Below, piece by piece: positions 36,418 through 45,146 of a stretch of 64,000 nt of DNA (position 1 is the first letter of the stretch; every line of letters begins with the position of its first letter). Location of the stretch: the NCBI GenBank assembly GCA_027484985.1, contig JAIXRW010000025.1:84875-148874 (forward strand). The letters are read 5' to 3'. The position numbers and the translations under genes were made by a program. A model generated the notes under the pieces. It ran no database searches, was not told the origin of the DNA, and saw only the letters and a program-made list of their open reading frames with translations. This DNA comes from Rhodobacter sp. GTDB taxonomy: Bacteria; Pseudomonadota; Alphaproteobacteria; Rhodobacterales; Rhodobacteraceae.

Positions 36418-39318
36418 TCAGCCGCGCGGCATGGCCAGAACGACCAGCTTGCCCCGCTTTTCGTAGCGCACTTCATCATCCGTCACGGCGGCGACGCGGC
36501 CCCCGTCAAGCGTGTCGCCGGTGCTGACGCGGACGATGCGGCCATTGGGTTGGCGCACAAGGGCGTAACGGTTCGATTGCGTGCCATAGACGCCGATCAG
36601 GTTGATCTTGCCAAGGTTGATCACGTTCTTGACCGTGGCTTCCTTGGCCACATTGGCACGGGTGGGAACCGCGGGGGCGACAAAGCTGGAATCGGGTTCG
36701 ATTTCGGTTTCGGGGGTGACGTTGCCGTCATCGATGACAGCCGCTTCGGGGGCCGCTTCGGGGGCCGCTTCGGGGGCCGGTTCGGCCGGGGCATCGGGCA
36801 GGCGGGCGGCTGCGGCAACGGCAGCCTCGACCGCGCTGGCCAGAACGGTGGGGCGGGCAACGGGGCGGGGCGACAGGGCAAGCCCCCCCAGGGCCGCCGT
36901 GCCGCCATCGGGTTGCAGCAGTGCGAGCGAGGTGTCAGGCGCAGCATCGGCGGGGGCGATCGAGCCGGGGCGCGGCAGCGGGCGGATCGCGGCAAGGCGG
37001 CTGTCGGCGGCGGGGGCGAGGCTGGCTTCGTCCGTGGCGGTGGGCGGGGCAGGTTCGGCGGCGGCAAGGGCGGCGGGGCGGGGCGCGGGGCGCTTGCCCC
37101 GCAGGGCCGGATCGGCGGGGAAGGCCTGCGTCTGGTCGGCCGGATCGGCGCCCGGTGCGGGTGCTTCGGGCGTGGCCGGAGCGGGCGGGGCAAGGGCGGC
37201 GGGGCGTTCGGGCGGCCGGACGGGCGGTTTGCCCGCGATCAGGCGGATGCCTTCGGGGGTGACGATGCCTTCGGGCGTGGGGATGATCCGTCCTTGGGCG
37301 TCGAATTTATACACCGTGCCGAAGGCGGGGGGCGGCAGCGGCGCGCCGGGCGGCGGGTCGCCGCGCGCATCGGGCAGCGGCAGGGCCGCGGCATCAACCG
37401 CTTGCGGCGCGGTATCGGGGGCGGGCAGGTAGATTTCGTCGCCCCGTGCGGCCTCGGCCTGAATGGCGGGGGCCGAGGTGCTGGCATCGGGGGCGGGGCC
37501 TGCCGGTGGTTCGGCTGCCGGTGCGGGGGCTGCGGTGGCCTGGGGCGCGGTGCTGTCGGGGGCGGGGTCGGGAACATCTTGCCCGTCTGCCAGCATTTCA
37601 TCGGTGACGCTGGGCAAGTCGCCGGTCGTGGCTGTTTGCGCGTCAGCTGCGGCGGGAACCGTGGCGGCATCGGGGGCGTTGGCCGTTTCGCTGGGGGCAG
37701 GATCGGCGGCAGGATCGGGGGTTGCGGCGATGGCCGTGGGTTCGGGGCTGTCGGTCTGGACCGAATAGTATTGCGACAGGGCCGCCGCCGCCGCGAGGGC
37801 GACGAGCAAAAGCCCCGTCAGGATCAGGCCGATATAGCGCGGCTTGCCCCCGACCGGACGCTGCGCGGCGGCAAGGCCGCGCGGGGGCCGTGGCGTGCCT
37901 GCCGTGGCGGGGCGCGACGGGCGCGCCGTGGCAGGTGCGGCGGTTGCGGGTGGTTTTGGCGGCGGTGTGGCGGCCAAGGCGGGGCCGGGCACGCCGGGTT
38001 CGGGGGCGGCTGTCGCTGCAACGGGTGGTGGTGCCGCGTTGGGTTTCGGTGCAGCGGGGACGGCCAGCACGGGTTCGCGGCGCGGCGGGGGCGGCGCGGC
38101 GGGTAGGGTCGGCGTCAGGCGCGGGGTCGCGCCAAGGCGGCGGATCATGCTTTGCGCGGCGGCAGCGGTGGCGCCCGCCAATGCCGGAGCGCGGCGGCTG
38201 CTGAAGGCGGGGAGCGCGCTGTCATCGGGCGCAAGGGCGAGCGTGGGTTCGGTCACGCCGATAGCGGGCGAGGCGGCATCCGCTGCCTTGGGCGGCAGGC
38301 TTGCGGGGGGCGGTGGGTCAAGACTGTCGGGGTCTTCGACATCAAGGGCGATGGGGGCTTCGTCAGGTTCGGCCAATTCGGACGGTGCCGGAGTGGCGGG
38401 CAGGGGGGCCTGTGGCTGCGCCATCGTCACCGGTTCGTCTATGGGATCGAAGCCCGGAAACGGCACGGGTTCGTCGGGCCCTTCGGGCGGGTCTGGGGGC
38501 GTTTGGGGCTGCGGGATGGGCAGCGGTTCCGGCGTGGGCTGTTCCGGCGCGGGCTGTTCCGGCGCGGGCGGCGGATCGTCGGCGGGAACCGGCGGCGGAA
38601 CCGGTTCGGGTTCGGGCGCGGGCAGCGGATCGGGCGCGGGGGCTGGCGGCGGGACCGGTTCGGGTTGCGGGGCAGGCTGGGCCGCTGCGGGTTGCGCGGC
38701 CACGGGTTGGGGGGCGGCTTCGGGCAAGGGAAGCGCCGCCTGCGCGGCCGCCTCGCGCCGGGCAAGGCGGCGGGTCAGGATCGTGATCGCCTCGCCGTCG
38801 CGTTCCACCGTTTGCTCTCCGCCGGGAAGGGCGGCCGCGTGCCCCGTGGGTCCAAACCACGGCTCGCCGGCAAAGGTTCCGTCAGGCGGCGCAAGGGCCA
38901 CGAACGAGACGGGGTTGAAGCGATGTTCCAGGGCGAAGGCCTCGGCCTCGGCCAGGGTTTCGCGGGCGACGACGGCGACAGTCACGACCGGACCATCCCC
39001 CGACCAGTCGAAGGCCAGTTCATCGACCCGATAGGCGGTGCGGCCCTCCAGTTCGGCGGCGATCTGGGCGCGGCGGTCGGCATCGGACGGGCCGGGTGCC
39101 GCGATCTGGAAATAGCGCATCTGCGAGGCCGGAATGACGAGTTTCGTCGTCACGCCCTGCGGCGACAGGGCCAGCGCGGTGGTGCGCAGATAGGCCATCG
39201 CATCGGCAAGGTCAGGTCTGTCATAGGCGCTGCGCCCGACCTCGAGCCAGCCGCGCTTTGCCCTGTGAAGAAGCGAGACGCTGTCATCGGTGAAGTTCAG
39301 GGCAAAGCTGGGTTTCAT
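36418..39318 (-). CDS. Large single-span protein: GspL-like head, Pro/Ala-rich spacer, PilP/GspC-like tail
   Basis: A 966-residue protein. Residues 1-190 (SFALNFTDDSVSLLHRAKRG, LVIPASQMRYFQIAAPG, AQIAAELEGRTAYRVDELAFDW) resemble the actin-like cytoplasmic domain of GspL/PilM-type secretion proteins. About 300 residues of Pro/Ala/Glu repeats follow, then one transmembrane helix at about 494-515 (LILTGLLLVALAAAAAL). A long Ala/Pro-rich region comes next, and the final 80 residues (INLIGVYGTQSNRYALVRQP, RIVRVSTGDTLDGGRVAAV) have the beta-rich look of PilP/GspC homology domains. No other secretion gene is near. Homologues appear to be confined to Rhodobacteraceae as far as I know. Function unknown. 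Confidence 0.7.
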   Translation of the reverse strand: MKPSFALNFTDDSVSLLHRAKRGWLEVGRSAYDRPDLADAMAYLRTTALALSPQGVTTKLVIPASQMRYFQIAAPGPSDADRRAQIAAELEGRTAYRVDELAFDWSGDGPVVTVAVVARETLAEAEAFALEHRFNPVSFVALAPPDGTFAGEPWFGPTGHAAALPGGEQTVERDGEAITILTRRLARREAAAQAALPLPEAAPQPVAAQPAAAQPAPQPEPVPPPAPAPDPLPAPEPEPVPPPVPADDPPPAPEQPAPEQPTPEPLPIPQPQTPPDPPEGPDEPVPFPGFDPIDEPVTMAQPQAPLPATPAPSELAEPDEAPIALDVEDPDSLDPPPPASLPPKAADAASPAIGVTEPTLALAPDDSALPAFSSRRAPALAGATAAAAQSMIRRLGATPRLTPTLPAAPPPPRREPVLAVPAAPKPNAAPPPVAATAAPEPGVPGPALAATPPPKPPATAAPATARPSRPATAGTPRPPRGLAAAQRPVGGKPRYIGLILTGLLLVALAAAAALSQYYSVQTDSPEPTAIAATPDPAADPAPSETANAPDAATVPAAADAQTATTGDLPSVTDEMLADGQDVPDPAPDSTAPQATAAPAPAAEPPAGPAPDASTSAPAIQAEAARGDEIYLPAPDTAPQAVDAAALPLPDARGDPPPGAPLPPPAFGTVYKFDAQGRIIPTPEGIVTPEGIRLIAGKPPVRPPERPAALAPPAPATPEAPAPGADPADQTQAFPADPALRGKRPAPRPAALAAAEPAPPTATDEASLAPAADSRLAAIRPLPRPGSIAPADAAPDTSLALLQPDGGTAALGGLALSPRPVARPTVLASAVEAAVAAAARLPDAPAEPAPEAAPEAAPEAAVIDDGNVTPETEIEPDSSFVAPAVPTRANVAKEATVKNVINLGKINLIGVYGTQSNRYALVRQPNGRIVRVSTGDTLDGGRVAAVTDDEVRYEKRGKLVVLAMPRG

Positions 39319-39478
39319 TCTATGGATCTAGCACATGAGGCAAAGCTGCGGAAACGGACCACAGATGGTGTTCAACCTGTTACAGCAGCTTTTCGCCTAA
39401 GGGAAGGAAAAGGCGGCTGTCCGGCTTGCTTGCGGTTGTCGGCTGACCCTTTATGGGCAAAGCAGAGGAGTATCCGGA

Positions 39479-40192
39479 ATGCGTGATCTGTCCCGACGTA
39501 TCGGCCTTTTGGCCCTGTCTTTCGCGCTGGCCGTGGCGGCGCCGGTTCTGGCCGCAGATGGCCCCGCCGCCACGATTACCGTAACGGGGGAAGGGCATGT
39601 CGAAGCGGCGCCCGATCTGGCCACGCTGTCGCTGGGCGTGACCACGCAGGGCGAGACGGCAAGTGCCGCGATGGAGGCCAATTCGGCCGCGCTGGCCACG
39701 GTGGTGGCGCGGATGAAGGCGGCAGGAATTGCCGACCGCGACGTGCAGACTTCCAACCTGTCGCTGAACCCGAACTGGCAGCAGGCGGAAGGGTCGGACA
39801 CGCCCAAGATCGTGGGATATGTGGCCACGAATGTGCTGACGGTGCGGGTGCGCAAGCTGGCCACGATCGGATCGGTGCTGGATGCGGCGATCACTGACGG
39901 GGCCAATACGCTGAACGGGATAAGCTTCGGGCTGGATGATCCCGAACCCGCGCTGGACAAGGCGCGGGTGGCGGCGGTCAAGGCGGCGCGGGCGCGGGCC
40001 GAGATGCTGGTGACGGCGGCGGGCGGCACGCTTGGGCGGATCGTGTCGATCAACGAAAGCGGCAGCACGATGCCGCCGATGCCGATGCCGATGTACCGGA
40101 TGGAGGCGGCGATGGCCGATGCCGTGCCGGTCGAAGGCGGCGAGGTGGGCATGACGGCCAGCGTAACCATCGTGTTCGAGATCGAACAGTAG
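39479..40192 (+). CDS. SIMPL-domain (DUF541) exported protein
   Basis: The 237-residue protein has a signal peptide (about 1-26, cleaving after VLA), then the SIMPL core: ITVTGEGHVEAAPDLATLSLG, TSNLSLNPNW and VRVRKLATIGSVLDAAITDG, and ends with MTASVTIVFEIEQ. Proteins of this type form periplasmic oligomers; some protect against oxidative stress, but no clear reaction is known. Single gene with its own ribosome-binding site (AGAGGAG). Confidence 0.9.
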   Translation: MRDLSRRIGLLALSFALAVAAPVLAADGPAATITVTGEGHVEAAPDLATLSLGVTTQGETASAAMEANSAALATVVARMKAAGIADRDVQTSNLSLNPNWQQAEGSDTPKIVGYVATNVLTVRVRKLATIGSVLDAAITDGANTLNGISFGLDDPEPALDKARVAAVKAARARAEMLVTAAGGTLGRIVSINESGSTMPPMPMPMYRMEAAMADAVPVEGGEVGMTASVTIVFEIEQ

Positions 40193-40262
40193 CGGCCCGC
40201 CAAAGGCAGGGGGGCGACCTGCCCCCCCCCCGATGGCCTTGCAAGGCATCTTGCAAAAGTGC

Positions 40263-40300
40263 CCCCTGCCCCGGGCCGCAACCGCCGCGCGGGGCAGGGG
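40263..40300. terminator. GC hairpin between convergent SIMPL and metY genes
   Basis: A 10-bp perfect stem (CCCCTGCCCC / GGGGCAGGGG) with an 18-base loop lies just before the metY stop. There is no T-tract, so it could be a weak bidirectional terminator or just a stable structure. Confidence 0.35.
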
Positions 40301-40307
40301 CGGGCTG

Positions 40308-41594
40308 TCAGACCTGTGCCAAAGCCTGTTCAAGATCGGCGATGATGTCGGCCACATCCTCGATCCCGATCGAGACGCGGACCACATCGGGGGCGGCGCC
40401 AGCCTTGATCTGCTGGTCCGGCGTCAGCTGGCGGTGGGTGGTCGAGGCCGAGTGGATGACAAGGCTGCGCGTATCGCCAAGGTTTGCCACATGGCTGAAC
40501 AGTTTCAGGCTGTCGATCAGCTTGACGCAGGCATCATACCCGCCCTTGAGCGCAAAGGTGAACAGCGCCCCCGCCCCCTTGGGCGTGATGCGCGGCACGC
40601 GGTCGGCATAGGGCGATGAGGGCAGACCCGCATAGGTGACGGCCGCCACCTTGGGGTGTTTTTCCAGCCATTCCGCGACCTTGCCCGCATTTTCCACATG
40701 GCGCTGCATCCGCAGGCCTAGGGTTTCGATCCCCATCAACGTGTAATGCGCGCCTTGGGGGTTCATGGTCATGCCAAGGTCGCGCAGGCCGATGGCGATG
40801 GAGTGGAAGGTAAAGGCCATTCCGCCCAGCGTGGGGTGGAAGGTCAGTCCGTGATAGGCGGGTTCGGGCTGGCTGAGCGAAGGGAACTTGTCCGAGGCGG
40901 ACCAGTCGAAGGTGCCGCTATCGACCACCACACCGCCCGTTACCGTGCCGTTGCCGGTAAGGTATTTGGTCGCGGAATGGACGACGAGGGTCGCGCCATG
41001 CTCGATCGGGCGGCAGAGGTAGGGGGTGGCGGTGGTGTTATCGACGATCAGCGGGATGCCCGCCTTGTCGGCCACCTTGGCCACGGCGTCGAGATCGGTG
41101 ATGTAGCCGCCCGGATTGGCGATGGTTTCGCAGAACACGGCGCGGGTGTCGGCGTCGATGGCGGCCTCGATCGCGGCGAGGTCATCGAAATCGACGAATT
41201 TGGCCGACCAGCCGAAGCGTTTGATCGTCTGGCTGAACTGGGTGACGGTGCCGCCATAAAGCCTTGTGGAGGCGATGATGTTCCGCCCCGGGCCCATCAG
41301 GGGGAACAGCGCCATGATCTGCGCCGCGTGACCCGACGAGCAGCAGATGGCGCCGGCCCCGCCTTCAAGGGCGGCGACGCGGGCCGCCAGCGCCGAGACG
41401 GTGGGGTTGGTCAGGCGTGAATAGATATAGCCAACCTCTTGCAGATTAAAGAGTTTTGCCGCGTGGTCGGCATCGCGGAACACATAGGCGGTGGTCTGGT
41501 AGATCGGCACCTGACGCGCGCCGGTGGCGGGGTCGGGGGCGGTGCCGGCGTGGATGGCGATGGTGTCGAAGCCTTGTTTGCGGTCGGTGGTCAT
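40308..41594 (-). CDS. metY: O-acetylhomoserine sulfhydrylase / aminocarboxypropyltransferase
   Basis: From MTTDRKQGFD the protein has 428 residues of the PLP-dependent Cys/Met-metabolism family. VVHSATKYLTGNG carries the PLP lysine K210, and FCETIANPGG, VDNTTATPYLCRP and the N-terminal TIAIHAGTAPDPATG are MetY-like. It makes homocysteine from O-acetylhomoserine and sulfide (direct sulfhydrylation). The exact acyl-donor specificity (acetyl or succinyl) cannot be read. No SAM riboswitch could be recognised in the 185 bases upstream. Confidence 0.9.
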   Translation of the reverse strand: MTTDRKQGFDTIAIHAGTAPDPATGARQVPIYQTTAYVFRDADHAAKLFNLQEVGYIYSRLTNPTVSALAARVAALEGGAGAICCSSGHAAQIMALFPLMGPGRNIIASTRLYGGTVTQFSQTIKRFGWSAKFVDFDDLAAIEAAIDADTRAVFCETIANPGGYITDLDAVAKVADKAGIPLIVDNTTATPYLCRPIEHGATLVVHSATKYLTGNGTVTGGVVVDSGTFDWSASDKFPSLSQPEPAYHGLTFHPTLGGMAFTFHSIAIGLRDLGMTMNPQGAHYTLMGIETLGLRMQRHVENAGKVAEWLEKHPKVAAVTYAGLPSSPYADRVPRITPKGAGALFTFALKGGYDACVKLIDSLKLFSHVANLGDTRSLVIHSASTTHRQLTPDQQIKAGAAPDVVRVSIGIEDVADIIADLEQALAQV

Positions 41595-41778
41595 GGGCGT
41601 CCTCCGTGAAAACTGCGGCAAGCCTAGGCGAGCGGCGGGCCTGTGGAAAGGGGGCGGGCGGAAAAGCAAGGCGGCATTGGTCGGGGGCGGGGCGGAGAGA
41701 ACGGGTTTCCCTTGCGGGGGGCTGCGGCAGGTGTAGCCTTCGCCTTGACACCCTTGGACCCAAGACCGGAGAGAGCCG

Positions 41779-42192
41779 ATGCTGACGCCGTTCCACCTTG
41801 CGCTTCATGTGCATGACCTTGATGCGGCACGCAGATTCTATGGTGGCGTGCTGGGCTGCGCCGAGGGGCGGTCGGCGCCCACATGGGTGGATTTCGACTT
41901 TTTCGGCCACCAGCTGAGCCTGCATCTGGGCGCGCCATTCGCCAATGCCCGCACCGGCAAGGTGGGCGAGCATATGGTTCCGATGCCGCATTTCGGGGTG
42001 GTGCTGTTGCTGCCGGACTGGAAGGCTTTGGCCGAAAGGGTGGAAAAAGCGGGGGTTAAATTCGAGTTAAACCCGCAGGTCCGGTTCGAGGGAGAGCCCG
42101 GAGAGCAGTGGACCATGTTTTTCCGCGATCCGTCGGGCAACCCGTTGGAGTTCAAGGGATTTCCGACGATGGAGGGGGTGTTCGCGCATTGA
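41779..42192 (+). CDS. VOC (glyoxalase/bleomycin resistance) family protein
   Basis: A 137-residue protein with two beta-alpha-beta-beta-beta modules of the VOC fold: FHLALHVHDLDAARRFYGGV at the start and WTMFFRDPSGNPLEFKGF near the end. The His of LALHVHDL, His48-like in QLSLHLG and Glu in LEFKGF could bind a divalent metal. VOC members include isomerases, dioxygenases and drug-binding proteins; the reaction here is unknown. Confidence 0.85.
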   Translation: MLTPFHLALHVHDLDAARRFYGGVLGCAEGRSAPTWVDFDFFGHQLSLHLGAPFANARTGKVGEHMVPMPHFGVVLLLPDWKALAERVEKAGVKFELNPQVRFEGEPGEQWTMFFRDPSGNPLEFKGFPTMEGVFAH

Positions 42193-42352
42193 GGCGCGAA
42201 ACTGTTAACGGATGCACAGGGCATGCAGACGCGTGAATCGCCGGCTTTAGGGTTTGTAAGTCTTTCGCCCGCGCCCGGCCGCGCACGGGGGGCTGTCTGC
42301 CCCCCCCAGCCCATCGGCTTCTTGAACCGATGGCGAACCGCTGGGCTACCCC

Positions 42353-42419
42353 GAGGATATTTGAGCGAGTATGAAAGCCCGGGCGGGTTTTGCCCTTTCA
42401 TGCTCGGACAAATATCCTC
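42353..42419. repeat. Facing pair of the dispersed motif (GAGGATATTTGAGCGAGTATG)
   Basis: Forward copy 42353-42377 and reverse copy 42395-42419 face each other over a 17-base loop (CCCGGGCGGGTTTTGCC). The arms pair with a few mismatches. GGGGGGCTGTCTGCCCCCC and GGGGGGCAGACAGCCCCCC hairpins lie on either side, making one long nested inverted structure between convergent genes. Confidence 0.8.
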
Positions 42420-42484
42420 GGGGGGAGGGCCGCTTGCGGCCCGGCAGGGGGGCAGACAGCCCCCCTTGCGCGGGTGGGGCAGGG

Positions 42485-42937
42485 TCAGGCGCGGTCGTCC
42501 TTGGGGCTGCCCATGACGACGAAGGTGGTGATCGACTGGACCTGCGGCAGGATGCCCAGCACCTCGGTATGCCAGTGTTTGTAGGCGGCGAGGTCGGTGC
42601 ATTCGACGCGGAGGAGGTATTCCACGGTGCCGGTGATGTTGTGGCATTCGCGCACCTGCGGGGCGAGGGCGGCGGCACGTTCGAACGCCTCTTGCGCGGC
42701 TTTGGTGTGGGTGTTGAGGCCCACGGTGACATAAGCCACGAAGCCGATGCCCATTTGCGTGAGATCGAGCACGGCGCGGTAGCCGCGGATCACGCCCGAG
42801 CGTTCCAGTTCCTGCACGCGGCGCAGGCAGGCCGAGGGGGAGAGGCCCACGCGGTCGGCAAGGTCGAGGTTGCTGATGCGGCCATCGCGCTGGAGTTCGC
42901 GCAATATGCGGGCGTTTGTGGCGTCGATCTTCGTCAT
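42485..42937 (-). CDS. Lrp/AsnC-family transcription regulator
   Basis: The 150-residue protein has the N-terminal helix-turn-helix (MTKIDATNARILRELQRDGR, LADRVGLSPSACLRRVQELE) and the RAM sensor domain (GFVAYVTVGLNTHTKAAQEAF, NITGTVEYLLRVECTDLAAY). Lrp-type factors respond to amino acids. It is divergent from a LysE-type exporter gene, the classic pairing in which the regulator activates export of excess amino acids. Confidence 0.93.
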   Translation of the reverse strand: MTKIDATNARILRELQRDGRISNLDLADRVGLSPSACLRRVQELERSGVIRGYRAVLDLTQMGIGFVAYVTVGLNTHTKAAQEAFERAAALAPQVRECHNITGTVEYLLRVECTDLAAYKHWHTEVLGILPQVQSITTFVVMGSPKDDRA

Positions 42938-43034
42938 TTGTTGTGAAATCTAGGCTGGATGCGGTGCATTTGCAATTTCATTGGGCGGGATATGGGCCAG
43001 TTATTGCGGGCGGTGCGCTTCGGTGCGGTCGCAT

Positions 43035-43059
43035 GAGTATTTGGGCAAGGGTGAAGGGG
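43035..43059 (+). repeat. Copy of the dispersed motif directly upstream of the LysE-type gene
   Basis: GAGTATTTGGGCAAGGGTGA continues as AGGGG; the motif's end supplies the purine-rich stretch five bases before the exporter's ATG, so the repeat may act as its ribosome-binding region. Confidence 0.8.
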
Positions 43060-43064
43060 CAGGG

Positions 43065-43670
43065 ATGCAGGATGTTTTGCTGGCGCTGGTGGGGTTTGCC
43101 TTTGTCACCTCGGTCACGCCGGGGCCGAACAACATGATGCTGATGGCATCGGGTGCCAATTTCGGCTTTCGCCGGACGGTGCCGCACATGCTGGGGATCA
43201 GCCTTGGCCATGCGCTGATGGTGTTTCTGGTGGGGATGGGGATTGGCGAGGTGTTCGTGGTCTGGCCGGTGCTGAACCGCGTGCTGGAGGTGGTGGCGGT
43301 GGCCTATATGCTGTGGCTGGCGTGGAAGATTGCGGGCTCGGGTGCGCCCGGGAATGGCAAGTCGGGGGGGCGCGTGGCGGGGGGGCGGCCGTTTTCCTTT
43401 TGGCAGGCGGCGGGGTTTCAATGGGTGAACCCCAAGGCCTGGGCCATGGCCTTGACGGCGACCACGGTTTACGCGCCGGGGCACGGCTGGGCGGCGATGG
43501 CGCTGGTGGCGGTGGTCTTTGCCAGCGTGAACCTGCCTTCGGTTTCGGTCTGGACGGTGCTGGGGCGCGAGGTGGCGCGGGTGCTGACCGATGCGCGGCG
43601 GCGGCGCTGGTTCAACTGGGGGATGGCGGGGTTGTTGGTGCTGTCACTGTGGCCGGTGGTGCGGGGGTAG
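43065..43670 (+). CDS. LysE/RhtB-family amino acid exporter
   Basis: From MQDVLLALVG the protein has 201 residues and six hydrophobic segments. It has the RhtB signature FVTSVTPGPNNMMLMASGANFG, and QWVNPKAWAMAL in the second half. It probably exports an amino acid or derivative across the inner membrane. The Lrp-type gene is divergent upstream. A longer frame would translate the dispersed motif as protein and is rejected. The Gly/Arg loop (APGNGKSGGRVAGGRP) between the halves is longer than usual. Confidence 0.9.
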   Translation: MQDVLLALVGFAFVTSVTPGPNNMMLMASGANFGFRRTVPHMLGISLGHALMVFLVGMGIGEVFVVWPVLNRVLEVVAVAYMLWLAWKIAGSGAPGNGKSGGRVAGGRPFSFWQAAGFQWVNPKAWAMALTATTVYAPGHGWAAMALVAVVFASVNLPSVSVWTVLGREVARVLTDARRRRWFNWGMAGLLVLSLWPVVRG

Positions 43671-44070
43671 GGGGGGACTTTTCGGTCCTGACATGTCGTG
43701 TCGGGCGGAATGGGAAACGCGATCCGCGTTTCCCCGCCCGTGGCGGAGCGGTGCCGTTGCACCGCCTGTCCGGAGAGCAAACAGAGGCCAGCGCCCGTCA
43801 CGGGCGGGCGAGAAGCGCCCGCCTGGGGGCGGGGCGGGCGCTGGCCGTGTGCTTTGGGCACACGGCCGGATGGCGGACCCTGCGGCGCGTGGCAAAGGCA
43901 CGCGCCTTTGCCATGTGAAACGGTCGGTGGGGCGTGGCGGGGGGGACCTGCTCAACCACAGCCCGTCGCGTTTGATCCTGTTCAGGATGGCCTCTTTGCA
44001 GCGGGGCAGGCCCGGCGCGCCCCGTGGCTTTGGGCCAGGGGGCAATCCGTTTCGTCGTGTCCGGTTCGAC
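43671..44070. other. Structured intergenic region of 400 bases between convergent genes
   Basis: Several strong hairpins follow one another: GCGGTGC-CGTT-GCACCGC near 43748, an 11-bp palindrome GCCAGCGCCCG (43787-43797) pairing with 43835-43845, GCCGTGTGC-TTTG-GGCACACGGC near 43843-43864, and GGCAAAGGC-ACGC-GCCTTTGCC (43891-43912). The last 100 bases contain a degenerate copy of the end of the neighbouring gene. No intact gene is seen. Confidence 0.6.
43953..44009 (-). pseudogene. Degenerate duplicate of the glycosyltransferase-like gene's 3' end
   Basis: The minus strand encodes LPRCKEAILNRIKRDGLWL, which parallels LPRREQAIRNTIKRAGLWV at the C-terminus of the intact gene that ends 62 bases further right. 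The DNA is also alike (GCGTTTGATC-TGTT and GATGGCCT in both, offset by 124 bp). The rest of a second gene copy is absent. Confidence 0.6.
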
Positions 44071-45096
44071 CTATCGCACCCAAAGCCCTGCGCGTTTGAT
44101 CGTGTTGCGGATGGCCTGTTCGCGGCGGGGCAGGTCGTTGCGGTTGAAGAGGGCGCGGATTTCGGCGCCTTGGCCCTGATAGATCATGCGTTTGAAGGCG
44201 GGATAAGCCTGAAGCACGGCCTTGACCGGCGGGGCATGGGCCACGGCTTCGAGTTTTGCCACCACATCGTCGCTTTCGCGGGCATAGAGCAGCGGCAGGG
44301 TGCGCCAGTGGCAGGTGGCGGTTGTGTCCATCGGCGCGAGTGTGGCGGGTGGGCGGCCGCCGCCATGGGCGTGGATGGCCAGCGGCAGGGCGATCTGGTC
44401 GAGCCACGGGTCGAGCGACTGGCAGGCGAGGGCGGGGCCGGGGTTCGCCTCGATCTCGGTCGCGAAGCGGAGGAAGGTTGCGCCAAAGCTGCGGGGGCTG
44501 GCGGCGAAGAACCAGCCTGCGTTGAAATAGAGGTAACGTTGCCAGTAATCGTCGGGGTGGCGTGTATCGAGGCTGGAGGCGAAATCGAGGCCGAAGCGGT
44601 CGTAGAGCGATGTCCAGATGCCGGTGCGGTCGGGGCCGTAAAGCGGCGGATCGGGCCAGGTGCCTTCGCGCTTCATGCTGGCCGAGGGCTTGGCGAAGTC
44701 GAAGGGGAGCGCGGAGATTGGGCCTGTGACCAGCGTGTCGGTATCGAGAAACAGGAAGGGTTCGTCGGGCAGGTGGGCCAGAACCTCGATCTTGTTGCCA
44801 TAGGGGTAGCGGCTGCCGAAATGGCGGCTGGGGAAGGGCAGGAGTTCGGCGCCGAGGCTGGCCAGCAGCGACAGGGTGGCGGGGTCGGTGATGGTGGGAT
44901 CATGGTCCCACAGGGGGCCGGGTTCGGGGGTGGCGATGATCAGGCGGCCTGCAAAGGCGGGGTCGAAGGCACGCAGCGAGGCGGCGAGGAGGACGGATTC
45001 ATATTGCAGGCGGCCCGACTGGCCGATGGCCACGATGGTGAAGCGGCCTTTCGCGGCATCTGTGGCGGATTTGCGCGTTTTCGGGGACTGGGACAT
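44071..45096 (-). CDS. Glycosyltransferase-like protein (GT-A fold, DxD motif)
   Basis: A 341-residue protein. After a short polar N-terminus it shows a GT-A-like start (FTIVAIGQSGRLQYESVLLA) and the metal/sugar-nucleotide motif D118-T-D120 in FLFLDTDTLV. Later come YLYFNAGWFFAASP and SLDPWLDQIALPLAIHAHGG, patterns found in family 8-like transferases. The substrate and acceptor are unknown. The start was set at MSQSPKTRK; upstream sequence runs into the tRNA-Tyr gene. Its 3' end is partly duplicated downstream. Confidence 0.7.
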   Translation of the reverse strand: MSQSPKTRKSATDAAKGRFTIVAIGQSGRLQYESVLLAASLRAFDPAFAGRLIIATPEPGPLWDHDPTITDPATLSLLASLGAELLPFPSRHFGSRYPYGNKIEVLAHLPDEPFLFLDTDTLVTGPISALPFDFAKPSASMKREGTWPDPPLYGPDRTGIWTSLYDRFGLDFASSLDTRHPDDYWQRYLYFNAGWFFAASPRSFGATFLRFATEIEANPGPALACQSLDPWLDQIALPLAIHAHGGGRPPATLAPMDTTATCHWRTLPLLYARESDDVVAKLEAVAHAPPVKAVLQAYPAFKRMIYQGQGAEIRALFNRNDLPRREQAIRNTIKRAGLWVR

Positions 45097-45146
45097 GCAG
45101 GCTGCGCCGTTACCGTTTCTGCCACCATCCCTAGCAGAGGTAGGAA

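Noticed and set aside
36367..38106. A 579-codon Gly/Arg-rich plus-strand frame
   Set aside because: Shadow of the Pro/Ala-rich part of the 966-residue protein on the other strand.
41595..41778. SAM riboswitch upstream of metY
   Set aside because: No recognisable SAM-II or SAM-V core could be found by eye on the minus strand; a covariance search would be decisive.
42981..43064. Longer N-terminus of the LysE-type exporter
   Set aside because: It would translate the dispersed intergenic motif; the RhtB signature starts naturally at the ATG at 43065.
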